Below are positions 23,714-32,420 of a DNA stretch of 64,000 nucleotides, one piece after another. The notes under the pieces were generated by a model. It made no database searches, had not been told where the DNA came from, and was given only the letters and a program-made list of their open reading frames with translations. Both the position numbers and the translations under genes were made by a program. This stretch comes from an uncultured Bacteroidales bacterium (lineage in GTDB: Bacteria > Bacteroidota > Bacteroidia > Bacteroidales > Bacteroidaceae): the NCBI GenBank assembly GCA_902802815.1, contig CADCNQ010000001.1, forward strand, positions 62,001 through 126,000. Reading direction: 5' to 3'. Each line of letters starts with the position of its first letter. Positions within the stretch are counted from its first letter, which is position 1.

Positions 23714-26700
23714 TTAATTTACAAATACTATCTTACCGTCTATGATATTAAGCGCACCCTTTACAGGAGCATTAAGACGGCGACCGTTCAGGTCGAAAAT
23801 GGTATGAACTCCATTTGCCTTTGTATTCTTTTCACGCATAGTATGCACAGCGCTCTCACCAGAAGAAATGCGCACAGAGATGTCATCCACAGCTACGTAA
23901 GCAGGAACTGTGAAGCCGTAATTGCCCACCAGGTCGTCACTGTATTCGTAGTTGAACTTCAACGAGGCAATCTTGCCGAGGCGAGAGAGGCGGAACTGGG
24001 TCCAATCCCTTATGATGTCGTCCTTGCCATCAACCAAGCGAATACGCACCGTACCGGTGGATTCATCGTCGGCGTCGAAGCCTTCGGCCACCAGGTCAAT
24101 GAAGGTCGTTTCCGTAGCACCGTGGGTATTGAAGCCGTCGCCATAGATTACAGAGTTCAGGAAGTAAGCGGTGTTATTAACATAGATATCGTTGACAACA
24201 CGCTCCTTGCCGTCACCAAAGGTGAACACGGGACGACAGTCACCCATGCCACTCAGAGGATCATCATAACCGAAGGCGATAACAAAGTTGGCAGACTCAT
24301 TGTTACCCTTGCCGTCAGGGATGCCCAACTGGGTCATGAAACTGCCTTCATCCACGGATGTCTGGTAGTTGCTGACAGCCACACCGCCATTCCAGAAAGC
24401 CCACGAACCCCATGCATTGTTGAGTATGCTCTGAAGGTAGGTATTGTTCTCGTCATACCATCTATAGGCATCTTCTTCATCATATATGCCGGAGATATCC
24501 TCACCGTAGAGCAGCAGACCGCCGTACTGCGGGCTGTCGATGAGTGAAGACCAATCAAACTCACCAATATAGTTAGGACCGGCCTTGTAGTCGGCATCCT
24601 CGAAGGTCAGCGTAGCCAATTCGTAATCTGGCTCCCCGCTGTTGAGGTAGAGCTCACCCACCTTGTATACCTTCATACCGCCGATAACGGGCAGAGCATC
24701 CACATCTATTTCCTGTCCCCAAGCCTCGCCAAGAAGGTAAGCCACTTCGCCGCTCTCCATCTGTGCGGCAGAGACAACAGTTTCATAGGCCAGACCATTG
24801 GTGTAGTGCTTGAGCACGTAGTTGTTTTCGATATTTGTACGATCCTGCACGGCAGATGTAACATTGCCGGTAGTAGTGGCTATAGCTGTCAGTTTACCTA
24901 CATTGAAGCAGTTCTTCACCACTGTGGACGCATTACCGGCATGAGCGATGGTGGTAACGTTGCCGGTACCACTGATGTGACCCGTATTAAAGCAGTTGGT
25001 CACCTCTGCATCTGCAGAACTTGCATTGCCCACCACACCGGAAGTGAAGGTTCCCGTGCCTGTGATGTCACCATTGTTGCCACAACGGTCGGTGATGGCA
25101 GCACCGGAGGCATAACTCAAAACGCCGGCGGTGTATTGCTTACCCTGCACGATGGCGTTGTTGATACAATCCTTCACGGTGGAAGCGTTGGAGTAAGCCA
25201 CAACGCCGGCAGTATAGTTAGCGTTGGTAGTTACAGAACCATATACACGTATGCCCTGCACGGTAGCATTCTTGGTGTAGCCGAAGAGACCCTGATGGGT
25301 GGCTGTACTATTGATATAGAGACCGGACACTGTGTGGTCCTTACCATCGAACGTACCGGTGAAAGCTGTTGCCGCTGTGCTCTTCCCTATAGGTGTCCAG
25401 TCATAATCACCCAGTTCAATATCCGCAGTCAAAGTGCCGTTGATGGCATAATGTGCTTTGTTGGTCACCTCGTTGGCAAACCATGCCAGCTCGGCACCGG
25501 TACCAATCTGATATACACCGTCCACCAAAGCAGGCTCAGTAAGCGTCTGGCCATTCCAAGCGCCGGCAGGAGCCTCATCCAAATCGATGGTCACAACCAG
25601 CTGACCTTCAACATCGTCTGCCACAACGATTTCGCCGTGTACAGCCTGATAACCGGGAGCGCCGGCCTTATATGTGTAGTTACCATAGGTCACATTATAG
25701 GTACCGTCGGTATTGGGCTTGATGGTAGTGCCATTGGCATCCTTCAAATCGAGGGTGATGCCAGCAGCATTACTGTTGATAACCAGCTTTATATCGTGAC
25801 GAGCCTCTACAACTATGGAAACATCGGGCAGAACGCCGAAGTAGGCTGTGGGAGAGAGAGCCGTAAAGTTGGCATTGCGACCCGTCTTGCGACCAATCAG
25901 GCGATGGTTACCGATGGGGTCTCCGAAGCCGGTCACTTTCAGCAAACCGTGCTTAATGTCGTAGGTCGTTGAAGTGTCCCAATCGGAAGGAATGGTAACG
26001 GTGACGGCCTGCGCTGCAGGGGTGGAACCGAACTGATACTGGTTGGCACTGCCACTGAGGGTAGCGCCATCAGGTGTGCCCTCGTAATAAGTTGTCACAC
26101 AAGAGAAGTTGTGAATACCGGACAATTTGTTGGCAGCATGCTGCAAGCCGCTGTACTGCACCTTCACCTGATCACCCGCCTGGATGCGGTTGCTGCCATT
26201 AAGGTTAATCAGTTCGCGGTGACAGGACTTGGCCGTCAGCACCTGATAAACGCTGTTTCCAGCAGCATCAGTCAAACGCACGATGTTGCGACCCTGCTTC
26301 AAGAGCAACGTATAGCTGCCATCACCATTGGCGGTGACACCATCAGCAGAGAAGCCGTTGTATATGGCGGAGTTCTCACCTATCACGGGACGGGCTATGC
26401 TGACACTCTCTACACCCGTGGGAGTAAAAGTATAAGTAGCACCTTCTTCCGTGTCGAGATAGTAGAACACGTCGAACTCGGCATCCACATAAGGATGGGC
26501 AACCTTCTCAACCTCACCTTTGGAATTGTTCATCGGATTGATGAGCATGTTGGGCTCAATACCGGCAGCAGTACCACCCACTTTCACCACGAAAGCAGCG
26601 GTATTCTCAGGCCATATGGCACCATAGAGCGGGCCGCCCAGATAGGGGTTTGCCGTAGCACCACTGTAGTTGGTAAGATGGATAGCATCATAGGTCACGA

Positions 26701-27832
26701 GGACGATAGCAGTTCCCTCACCCACTGCTGTCATCGTGTTCCAGGGATCAGCGGATGTGGTGTTGGTGTCGAAGCGCACCACATCGTTGCTGGGCTGACC
26801 GTTCTCGTCGATTACCGTGTAGTGGAAATCTGGCTCGATGAAGTAGTTGTTGGTGATATTGTCCACAAGTTCCCAGTTGCGTATGCCCAGAACGTCGTAG
26901 GTGTCACCCACAGACATCTGTTTGAAACCCTTCTCGTTGATGTTGACGAAGATATCGCCGACCTCATAGCCGCCGTTAGCCTCATTGCTATGATTAACCT
27001 GCTTGGAATTGCCTTCGTAGTCGCTTGCCGTCAGATTGAATACAGGCATCTTGGCTTCGTCTAGGCTGGCAATGAACTTACCGGCGTGTGTCAAACCGCC
27101 AGCCAGCCATGTACGGAAGTTGTATTCCTGAGCATCGCCAAGGCGGTATGTGTATACCTTGTTGCCGCCAGTAGTCTCCACGTTTTTTGGTTCAACCTCT
27201 TTGAAGGCTCTGAAGTGAGCCACCTTAGTACCCATGAAGAAACCGGCTTCTGCAGGCACCGATACAGTGTAATCCAGACCCATTGGGATGGCACCGCTGA
27301 CTGTGACATTAAACGTCACCGTGCCGTTCTTGAAGAGGCACACATAACCCTCCTCGACACGAGCCTCGGAGGGGATGAACTCTGCGTAGTAACTGTCGCC
27401 GTTTAAGACGGGGAATGTACACTGGTCCTTAAGATTCACACCCTTAGTAACAACACGGGTGTCGCCCATCTTAGAGGCAACAGAAACCTCGAAACTATAG
27501 TCCGTACCTAAAGTCCATCCTGCATTAGTTGCATACCCGGTGCAGGTGAACACGGTGAAGGTATTCTCCTCGTCCGTTACATTCAGTTCGATGGTACCGT
27601 TGACTGTGGTACCATCGGTAGCATAGGCCGTGAGGACATAAGTGCCCTCGTTGCAGGAGAAAGTATAAACTCTTGCATCAGGTTCACCCACGTCAACAGG
27701 GGTGCCGCTTGTCTTGTCTGTGAGCGACATTGTTGTGGAAATGGCATTCATCGTCACCGTCACATCTACCGCCCAAAGACTTTGGAGACACAGCCCCAAT
27801 AACAACATTAGAAGAGTAAAAGTTTTTCTCAT
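23714..27832 (-). CDS. Large secreted protein (1372 aa) with GLUG-type repeats and a DUF4465 domain
   Basis: Signal peptide MRKTFTLLMLLLGLCLQSLWA. The N-terminal half is beta-sandwich rich. From about residue 840 to 1040 come GLUG-like repeats (TAGVVAYSNASTVKDCINN, TSGVVGNASSADAEVTNCFNTG) that form beta-solenoids in surface adhesins. A DUF4465 domain spans about 1072-1320 (TLTFEDADYKAGPNYIG ... YVAVDDISVRI). The tail IFDLNGRRLNAP ... GKIVFVN is the same sorting type as in the 2484-residue protein. It lies between the DUF5074 lipoprotein and the BtuF-like gene. I infer surface display and a part in corrinoid capture. The pairing with a second, larger DUF4465 protein in the same operon is unusual. 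Confidence 0.75.
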   Translation of the reverse strand: MRKTFTLLMLLLGLCLQSLWAVDVTVTMNAISTTMSLTDKTSGTPVDVGEPDARVYTFSCNEGTYVLTAYATDGTTVNGTIELNVTDEENTFTVFTCTGYATNAGWTLGTDYSFEVSVASKMGDTRVVTKGVNLKDQCTFPVLNGDSYYAEFIPSEARVEEGYVCLFKNGTVTFNVTVSGAIPMGLDYTVSVPAEAGFFMGTKVAHFRAFKEVEPKNVETTGGNKVYTYRLGDAQEYNFRTWLAGGLTHAGKFIASLDEAKMPVFNLTASDYEGNSKQVNHSNEANGGYEVGDIFVNINEKGFKQMSVGDTYDVLGIRNWELVDNITNNYFIEPDFHYTVIDENGQPSNDVVRFDTNTTSADPWNTMTAVGEGTAIVLVTYDAIHLTNYSGATANPYLGGPLYGAIWPENTAAFVVKVGGTAAGIEPNMLINPMNNSKGEVEKVAHPYVDAEFDVFYYLDTEEGATYTFTPTGVESVSIARPVIGENSAIYNGFSADGVTANGDGSYTLLLKQGRNIVRLTDAAGNSVYQVLTAKSCHRELINLNGSNRIQAGDQVKVQYSGLQHAANKLSGIHNFSCVTTYYEGTPDGATLSGSANQYQFGSTPAAQAVTVTIPSDWDTSTTYDIKHGLLKVTGFGDPIGNHRLIGRKTGRNANFTALSPTAYFGVLPDVSIVVEARHDIKLVINSNAAGITLDLKDANGTTIKPNTDGTYNVTYGNYTYKAGAPGYQAVHGEIVVADDVEGQLVVTIDLDEAPAGAWNGQTLTEPALVDGVYQIGTGAELAWFANEVTNKAHYAINGTLTADIELGDYDWTPIGKSTAATAFTGTFDGKDHTVSGLYINSTATHQGLFGYTKNATVQGIRVYGSVTTNANYTAGVVAYSNASTVKDCINNAIVQGKQYTAGVLSYASGAAITDRCGNNGDITGTGTFTSGVVGNASSADAEVTNCFNTGHISGTGNVTTIAHAGNASTVVKNCFNVGKLTAIATTTGNVTSAVQDRTNIENNYVLKHYTNGLAYETVVSAAQMESGEVAYLLGEAWGQEIDVDALPVIGGMKVYKVGELYLNSGEPDYELATLTFEDADYKAGPNYIGEFDWSSLIDSPQYGGLLLYGEDISGIYDEEDAYRWYDENNTYLQSILNNAWGSWAFWNGGVAVSNYQTSVDEGSFMTQLGIPDGKGNNESANFVIAFGYDDPLSGMGDCRPVFTFGDGKERVVNDIYVNNTAYFLNSVIYGDGFNTHGATETTFIDLVAEGFDADDESTGTVRIRLVDGKDDIIRDWTQFRLSRLGKIASLKFNYEYSDDLVGNYGFTVPAYVAVDDISVRISSGESAVHTMREKNTKANGVHTIFDLNGRRLNAPVKGALNIIDGKIVFVN

Positions 27833-27850
27833 AGGTTGTTCTTTTTATAT

Positions 27851-29008
27851 CTATTTTGTCTTTTCGTCTTTCCACAGATAGGCAAAATGCGCAGGGATGT
27901 CGCCTGCACGCACTTCCCATTTCTTAATACCTTGCTTGGAGTAACATATCACTCTTCCGGGATCTACGAAACTCGTTGCGTTGGTCACATAAATGTCGCC
28001 ATTGACGGGATTCACACTAATACCATACGGCATCTTGATGTCACGTTCCGTACCGTCCTTGATGAAATTGTTGCATACGACCTGCTGCTCCACCACGTCT
28101 ACGATGCTGTAAACCGCACCTCTCCAGTCATTCTGCAGATAGGAATAATCATCGGCAATGATATAGAGCGAATCACCAGAGAGGCACATATTGCCCACAC
28201 TCACATCCACGCTGCCGCACACTTCCTCATCCGCGAGGTCGATACAATACAGGCTCGAAGGAGTGTACTCATAATCTCCCCGACTGCTCACCCAAAGCAA
28301 GCCATGACTGTCGGCACTCAAGTGATGCAGATTCACAGCCACCTCAATGCGTTTCACCTCCTGGAATGTCTCCAAGTCAATGACAGATACCGTCGTCTCA
28401 TAGTTAGGTGACATATATCCGCCGGAATTTGCCACATAGATACGACCGTTCACTATCTCCAGTTCATCCGGTTGGAATCCGACTTCACAACGCGCCACCA
28501 CCTGCAACGTGGCAGTATCCACTTTCGCTACATAGCCGATTTGATCGTAATTGGGGGTGAGAAGTACCGGGCCTGCATAACTCGTCACATATGCATAATC
28601 TCCGTCAAAACGTATATAACGACAGTTTGGAATGTCCACCTGTCCGATTCGCTTCGCAGTCCATTTGTCCATCACCTCCACTTTGTTGGAACAGTTGATA
28701 ACAGCATATAACCTGTTGCCGTAGATTGCGATGTCGTTACCTACATCTCCCAGTTCCTTAGGAACATCCGGATTTGCTTCTCCGTATATATTACGATGAT
28801 AGACGCCGGTCTGCAGATTCATGAAATCGAGTGTGCACTTGTTGGAACCCATATTACCCTCGTTGAGCAGATAAAATCCCACCAGTCCTCCCTGTATCTC
28901 AGGCGGTGCTACGGGAACTTTTTCCGAGAGAATCACTACTTGGTCTTCCCTGCATGCTCCGAGCGACAAAATTGTCGCCAATATTATCGTCAGTTTCAGA
29001 ATTCGCAT
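27851..29008 (-). CDS. btuG: DUF5074/YncE-like beta-propeller lipoprotein (BtuG-type)
   Basis: 385 residues with a lipoprotein signal (MRILKLTIILATILSLGAC) and a seven-bladed-propeller pattern: LYAVINCSNKVEVMDKWT, YAYVTSYAGPVL, IYVANSGGYMSPNYETTVSVIDL, LLWVSSRGDYEYTP, IYVTNATSFVDPG. BtuG of Bacteroides thetaiotaomicron is a surface propeller lipoprotein that binds cobalamin extremely tightly and caps the BtuB receptor (established knowledge). Gene order (directly after a BtuB-like receptor, under a cobalamin riboswitch) supports the same role. The start overlaps the receptor stop by 13 bases. Confidence 0.82.
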   Translation of the reverse strand: MRILKLTIILATILSLGACREDQVVILSEKVPVAPPEIQGGLVGFYLLNEGNMGSNKCTLDFMNLQTGVYHRNIYGEANPDVPKELGDVGNDIAIYGNRLYAVINCSNKVEVMDKWTAKRIGQVDIPNCRYIRFDGDYAYVTSYAGPVLLTPNYDQIGYVAKVDTATLQVVARCEVGFQPDELEIVNGRIYVANSGGYMSPNYETTVSVIDLETFQEVKRIEVAVNLHHLSADSHGLLWVSSRGDYEYTPSSLYCIDLADEEVCGSVDVSVGNMCLSGDSLYIIADDYSYLQNDWRGAVYSIVDVVEQQVVCNNFIKDGTERDIKMPYGISVNPVNGDIYVTNATSFVDPGRVICYSKQGIKKWEVRAGDIPAHFAYLWKDEKTK

Positions 29009-31047
29009 GAGACAATTCCTTTATAGTTTCTTCCCGGCATGGGATAATTGAGAATCACATCATATTGCTGGTCGAACACGTTGTTGACCTCCAACGTTGC
29101 TGACAGTCGTACTTTTTTCAGTGAAACGGCATATCGCAGCGAGAGGTCGTGCGTATACCAGGGTTGCTCATAGTTTGCGAGTATATTGCTCGACGTGTGA
29201 TAACGTTCACCTGTATAGATGAAACTGTAGTTCAGATTCATTCCCATATTTCCCTTTATCGCCCACGATAGCGTCCCCATCGCGGATGCCGAGTGCCAGG
29301 GAATATAGGCTATCTGTCCTCCCCAGGTGCCAGCTTCCGGGTCGTTATCCTCCGGATCGGAGAAATCCTGCGCTTTCTGATAGGTATAATTGCCGCCAAA
29401 GTCCAGAGACCAATCGCGAGAAAACTGCCAGCGTGTCTTCATCTGCAGTTCCACACCGAGTATCTCCACATAACCCAGATTCATCATCATCCATCTGTAT
29501 TGACTGTTTCCTTTCGGCACCGCCACAATCTTATTGTCCACCTGATTGAAATATCCCTCCGTCCTCAATTCCAGATGACGCAACATCGCGTGATTCCAAT
29601 CATGCTTCCACGAAAGACCGATATCATATTGCGTGGTGTATTCCGGCTTGAGATACTTATTACCCATATCCGTGTAGTACAGGTCGTTGAATGTCGGCAT
29701 GCGGAATATTCTCTTGTAAAATGCCCACAGTTCCAAGTCCTTGTTTCCCTTTATGGGCGTCATACTCAGAAAAACCGACGGTGTACATTCATCCGTCTTG
29801 TCCGTCATATGGTCGCGGACAAACGAACCCATCACCGATGCCAGCATCTTCATGCGCCATATCTCGTATGTTGCTGCTCCTGCAAGTAACATTGTGTGAC
29901 GCGAAACAAAACTTGCTCCCTGCAACACACCGTCCAGCCCGTTCCACTGGTAGTCGGCACTCACGCCTACATCAAACTTGCCCTTTCTCCTGCACGTCTC
30001 CAAGTCATCGAAAACAACGAAATGTGTTGCCGAACTGACATACACCTCGTGCTGATTGAACGTATTGTCCACATATCTCAATGTCGTATCCGGATTGAGA
30101 TACCGCATTTTGTCCCAAGCGTATTTAATGTTGAACTGGCTCTCAAGCCTTCCTTTCATCCAAGCCTTCTGTGAATGGCTCTGCACGAAGAAATTCCTGT
30201 CCCACTGTCTCTGGCTGTGCTTCCACACATTATTCACTATCGCGCCCGGAATACCTCTCTCGGAATTGTAGAAATATGCCTTCACGTTCCACAGTCCCTC
30301 GTCTATGTTCCCTTGTACGTATGCTTCCACGCGTTCCGCCTGTATGTCGCCGTTGTTGCGCGTTGCCGTAGTGTCCCACATCACTTCGCCCTTTTGGTTC
30401 ACACGCTTGTAACGGAAGTCATATTTTCCGGTTGCATCGGTGAATTCAGCACTTAGACTGCTGGTCACCTTCTTCGACCATTTGTGTTCCCAGAGTCCCG
30501 ATATATTCTTCAGTCCGAAACTGCCTCCACGTGCCGTGAATTTCACATTATCCCTTTCATCCTCCATAAATAGAGGTCGTCTGCTACGCAGATACAGTGT
30601 ACCGCTTGCGCCGAAATCCTTTGCAGGCTGGAAGATGCTGCTCTTCTGTCCGTTGTAGAGCGTTATCTCTTCCAGGTTGTCCATCGAGTATTTTCCCAGG
30701 TCCACCACTCCGTTCTGTGCGTTGCCCAGTTGTATGCCATCGTAGAACACACCCAGATGATTGCTACCCATCGAACGTATGTTTACTGTCTTCAAGCCTC
30801 CGACACCACCGTAGTCCTTGATTTGCACACCAGCAAAATATCGTATTGCATCTGCCACACTGTGATTCCGCAGAGCCTCCATCTGTTTACCGGAAAGTGT
30901 CTGTCCCTCAACGACGGCTTCTGCCCTCGAGCCCGTCACCTCCACCTCGTTTATCACACGGGTGGAGTCGCGCCTGGTCTGTGCGCACATCGCGATGTGC
31001 ACGGAACACAGCAAGAGCCCTATGCTACAAAATCTCTTTCCTTTCAT
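28996..31047 (-). CDS. btuB: TonB-dependent cobalamin receptor (BtuB-like)
   Basis: 683 residues. I prefer the ATG at 31047 over an in-frame GTG at 31056. Signal peptide to about residue 22 (CSIGLLLCSVHIAMCAQ). The plug domain covers about residues 30-135 (NEVEVTGSRAEAVVEGQ, VQIKDYGGVGGLKTVNIRSM, FYDGIQLGNAQNG), followed by a 22-strand type barrel ending in YKGIVSCEF with a C-terminal Phe. It imports corrinoids across the outer membrane with TonB energy. The cobalamin riboswitch 30-200 bases upstream fixes the ligand class more firmly than the protein sequence alone would. Confidence 0.9.
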   Translation of the reverse strand: MKGKRFCSIGLLLCSVHIAMCAQTRRDSTRVINEVEVTGSRAEAVVEGQTLSGKQMEALRNHSVADAIRYFAGVQIKDYGGVGGLKTVNIRSMGSNHLGVFYDGIQLGNAQNGVVDLGKYSMDNLEEITLYNGQKSSIFQPAKDFGASGTLYLRSRRPLFMEDERDNVKFTARGGSFGLKNISGLWEHKWSKKVTSSLSAEFTDATGKYDFRYKRVNQKGEVMWDTTATRNNGDIQAERVEAYVQGNIDEGLWNVKAYFYNSERGIPGAIVNNVWKHSQRQWDRNFFVQSHSQKAWMKGRLESQFNIKYAWDKMRYLNPDTTLRYVDNTFNQHEVYVSSATHFVVFDDLETCRRKGKFDVGVSADYQWNGLDGVLQGASFVSRHTMLLAGAATYEIWRMKMLASVMGSFVRDHMTDKTDECTPSVFLSMTPIKGNKDLELWAFYKRIFRMPTFNDLYYTDMGNKYLKPEYTTQYDIGLSWKHDWNHAMLRHLELRTEGYFNQVDNKIVAVPKGNSQYRWMMMNLGYVEILGVELQMKTRWQFSRDWSLDFGGNYTYQKAQDFSDPEDNDPEAGTWGGQIAYIPWHSASAMGTLSWAIKGNMGMNLNYSFIYTGERYHTSSNILANYEQPWYTHDLSLRYAVSLKKVRLSATLEVNNVFDQQYDVILNYPMPGRNYKGIVSCEF

Positions 31048-31074
31048 CTTCGGCACCCGTATCCGCGCGGGCCG

Positions 31075-31252
31075 TCAGTTTTCTTTCTGCTTCACGGCAG
31101 GTTTTCTGGCTCATCCCCCACTTGCGCGCCTTCCCGAAGCCGAAGCCTCAGTGGCTTGTGTTGCGTAGTGAAAACGGGACTTACAGCTGCGGGACAGCTC
31201 GGGACTTTCACCCGATTCCCTATTACCGCCATCGCTGGCGCACCGTAAATCT
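31075..31252 (-). promoter_or_regulatory. Cobalamin riboswitch
   Basis: On the minus strand the aptamer landmarks occur in order: AGGGAA (31216-31221), CAGCTGTAAGTCCCG-type core, GCCACTG (31149-31155) and the B12 box AGCCAGAAAACCTGCC (31096-31111). It sits between a TAnnTTTG promoter and the btuB start, so adenosyl- or methylcobalamin binding should reduce expression of the whole uptake operon. Confidence 0.95.
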
Positions 31253-31257
31253 GGGTG

Positions 31258-31265
31258 CAAAAGTA
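31258..31265 (-). promoter_or_regulatory. -7 box of the corrinoid-uptake operon
   Basis: The minus strand reads TACTTTTG. The transcript would begin a few bases before the riboswitch P1 region. Confidence 0.65.
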
Positions 31266-31429
31266 CGGAAAAGTTCTTTCATACGTATCATTTCCCCGTC
31301 TTTTTTTCGCTTAACGGCATCTTTTTTCCATTAACCGCACCAACATGCCACATTTCATCTTCAACATTAAAATAAAGCGGCTTGTCGCAAAAAGTCACAA
31401 AAAAAGTTTGTTGTTTGAAGAAAAATCTC

Positions 31430-31437
31430 TATATTTG
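31430..31437 (+). promoter_or_regulatory. -7 box of the tat operon
   Basis: TATATTTG, 49 bases before the tatA ATG. The stretch 31266-31429 between the two divergent promoters holds no gene that I can support. Confidence 0.65.
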
Positions 31438-31485
31438 CGGCAGAAATATATATTAAAAAGACTAGTAATTAAATCTATACCGACT

Positions 31486-31683
31486 ATGTTTGGACTCAGA
31501 CTACAGGAAATCATCATCATCGCCCTGGTGGTGTTGCTGCTCTTTGGAGGAAAGAAAATTCCCGAACTGATGAAGGGCCTCGGACGGGGTGTGAAGAGTT
31601 TCAAGGACGGGCTCAACGAGGTTAACGCACCGGAAACCACGGAGGCACCCGAGAAGAAAAAGGAAGACGGGAAGCAAGCGTGA
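31486..31683 (+). CDS. tatA: Twin-arginine translocase subunit TatA
   Basis: 65 residues: one N-terminal transmembrane helix (LQEIIIIALVVLLLFGGKKIPELM) with the conserved FGxxxxP hinge, an amphipathic helix (GLGRGVKSFKDGLNEV) and a short acidic/basic tail. I chose the ATG at 31486; longer in-frame readings pass through the promoter. TatA oligomers form the protein-conducting part for folded substrates at the inner membrane. The stop overlaps the tatC start. Confidence 0.92.
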   Translation: MFGLRLQEIIIIALVVLLLFGGKKIPELMKGLGRGVKSFKDGLNEVNAPETTEAPEKKKEDGKQA

Positions 31684-32420
31684 CCTTCTGGGATCATCTT
31701 GACGAACTGCGAGGTGTCATCCTTCGTGTGCTGCTGGCAACGACAGTATTTTCCGCTGCAGCATTCTGCATGAAAGATGAACTGTTTGCCGTGCTGCTGG
31801 CACCGACGCATGCCGACTTCGTGACCTACCGGCTCATCGGAGCCGACGGGCACTTTGCCCTCAAACTGGTGAACACCGGATTGACAGAGCAGTTCATGGT
31901 GCACATGCGCACAGCACTCTATGCCGGCCTGCTCTGCGCCTCACCATATGCACTCTACGCCATATTCAGCTTCGTGTCGCCCGGACTCTACGAGAAAGAA
32001 AGGCGCGTGGGCGTGCGGCTGGCAGGCAGTGCATACGTCATGTTCGTCATAGGTACGCTTATCAACTACTTCATCGTATTTCCACTCGCTGTGCGCTTTC
32101 TTGGCACATATCAGGTAAGTCCGGAAGTGGGAAATATGCTCACGCTGCACTCCTACATAGATACGCTCCTGGGACTCGGACTGGTGATGGGAATCGTGTT
32201 CGAACTGCCCGTCGTCTGCTGGCTCCTGGCCCGCGCCGGAATCCTCACGGGCGACACAATGGCAAACTATCGCCGGCACGCCTTTGTTGGCATACTCATC
32301 GCAGCAGCCGTCATCACACCCACGGGCGACCCGTTCTCGCTTTTCGCCGTCACATTGCCCGTCTATCTGCTATACGAAATAAGTATTTTCATCACAAAAC
32401 ATACACAACCACATGCTTAA
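31680..32420 (+). CDS. tatC: Twin-arginine translocase subunit TatC
   Basis: 246 residues with six hydrophobic helices. It starts with GTG at 31680 (GTGA overlap with tatA) and opens with the family hallmark TFWDHLDELRGVILR. Conserved internal phrases include SPYALYAIFSFVSPGLYEKERR and FELPVVCWLLARAGILT. TatC recognises the RR signal. No tatB is seen, which is usual for minimal TatAC systems. The next gene starts eight bases before its stop. Confidence 0.95.
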   Translation: MTFWDHLDELRGVILRVLLATTVFSAAAFCMKDELFAVLLAPTHADFVTYRLIGADGHFALKLVNTGLTEQFMVHMRTALYAGLLCASPYALYAIFSFVSPGLYEKERRVGVRLAGSAYVMFVIGTLINYFIVFPLAVRFLGTYQVSPEVGNMLTLHSYIDTLLGLGLVMGIVFELPVVCWLLARAGILTGDTMANYRRHAFVGILIAAAVITPTGDPFSLFAVTLPVYLLYEISIFITKHTQPHA

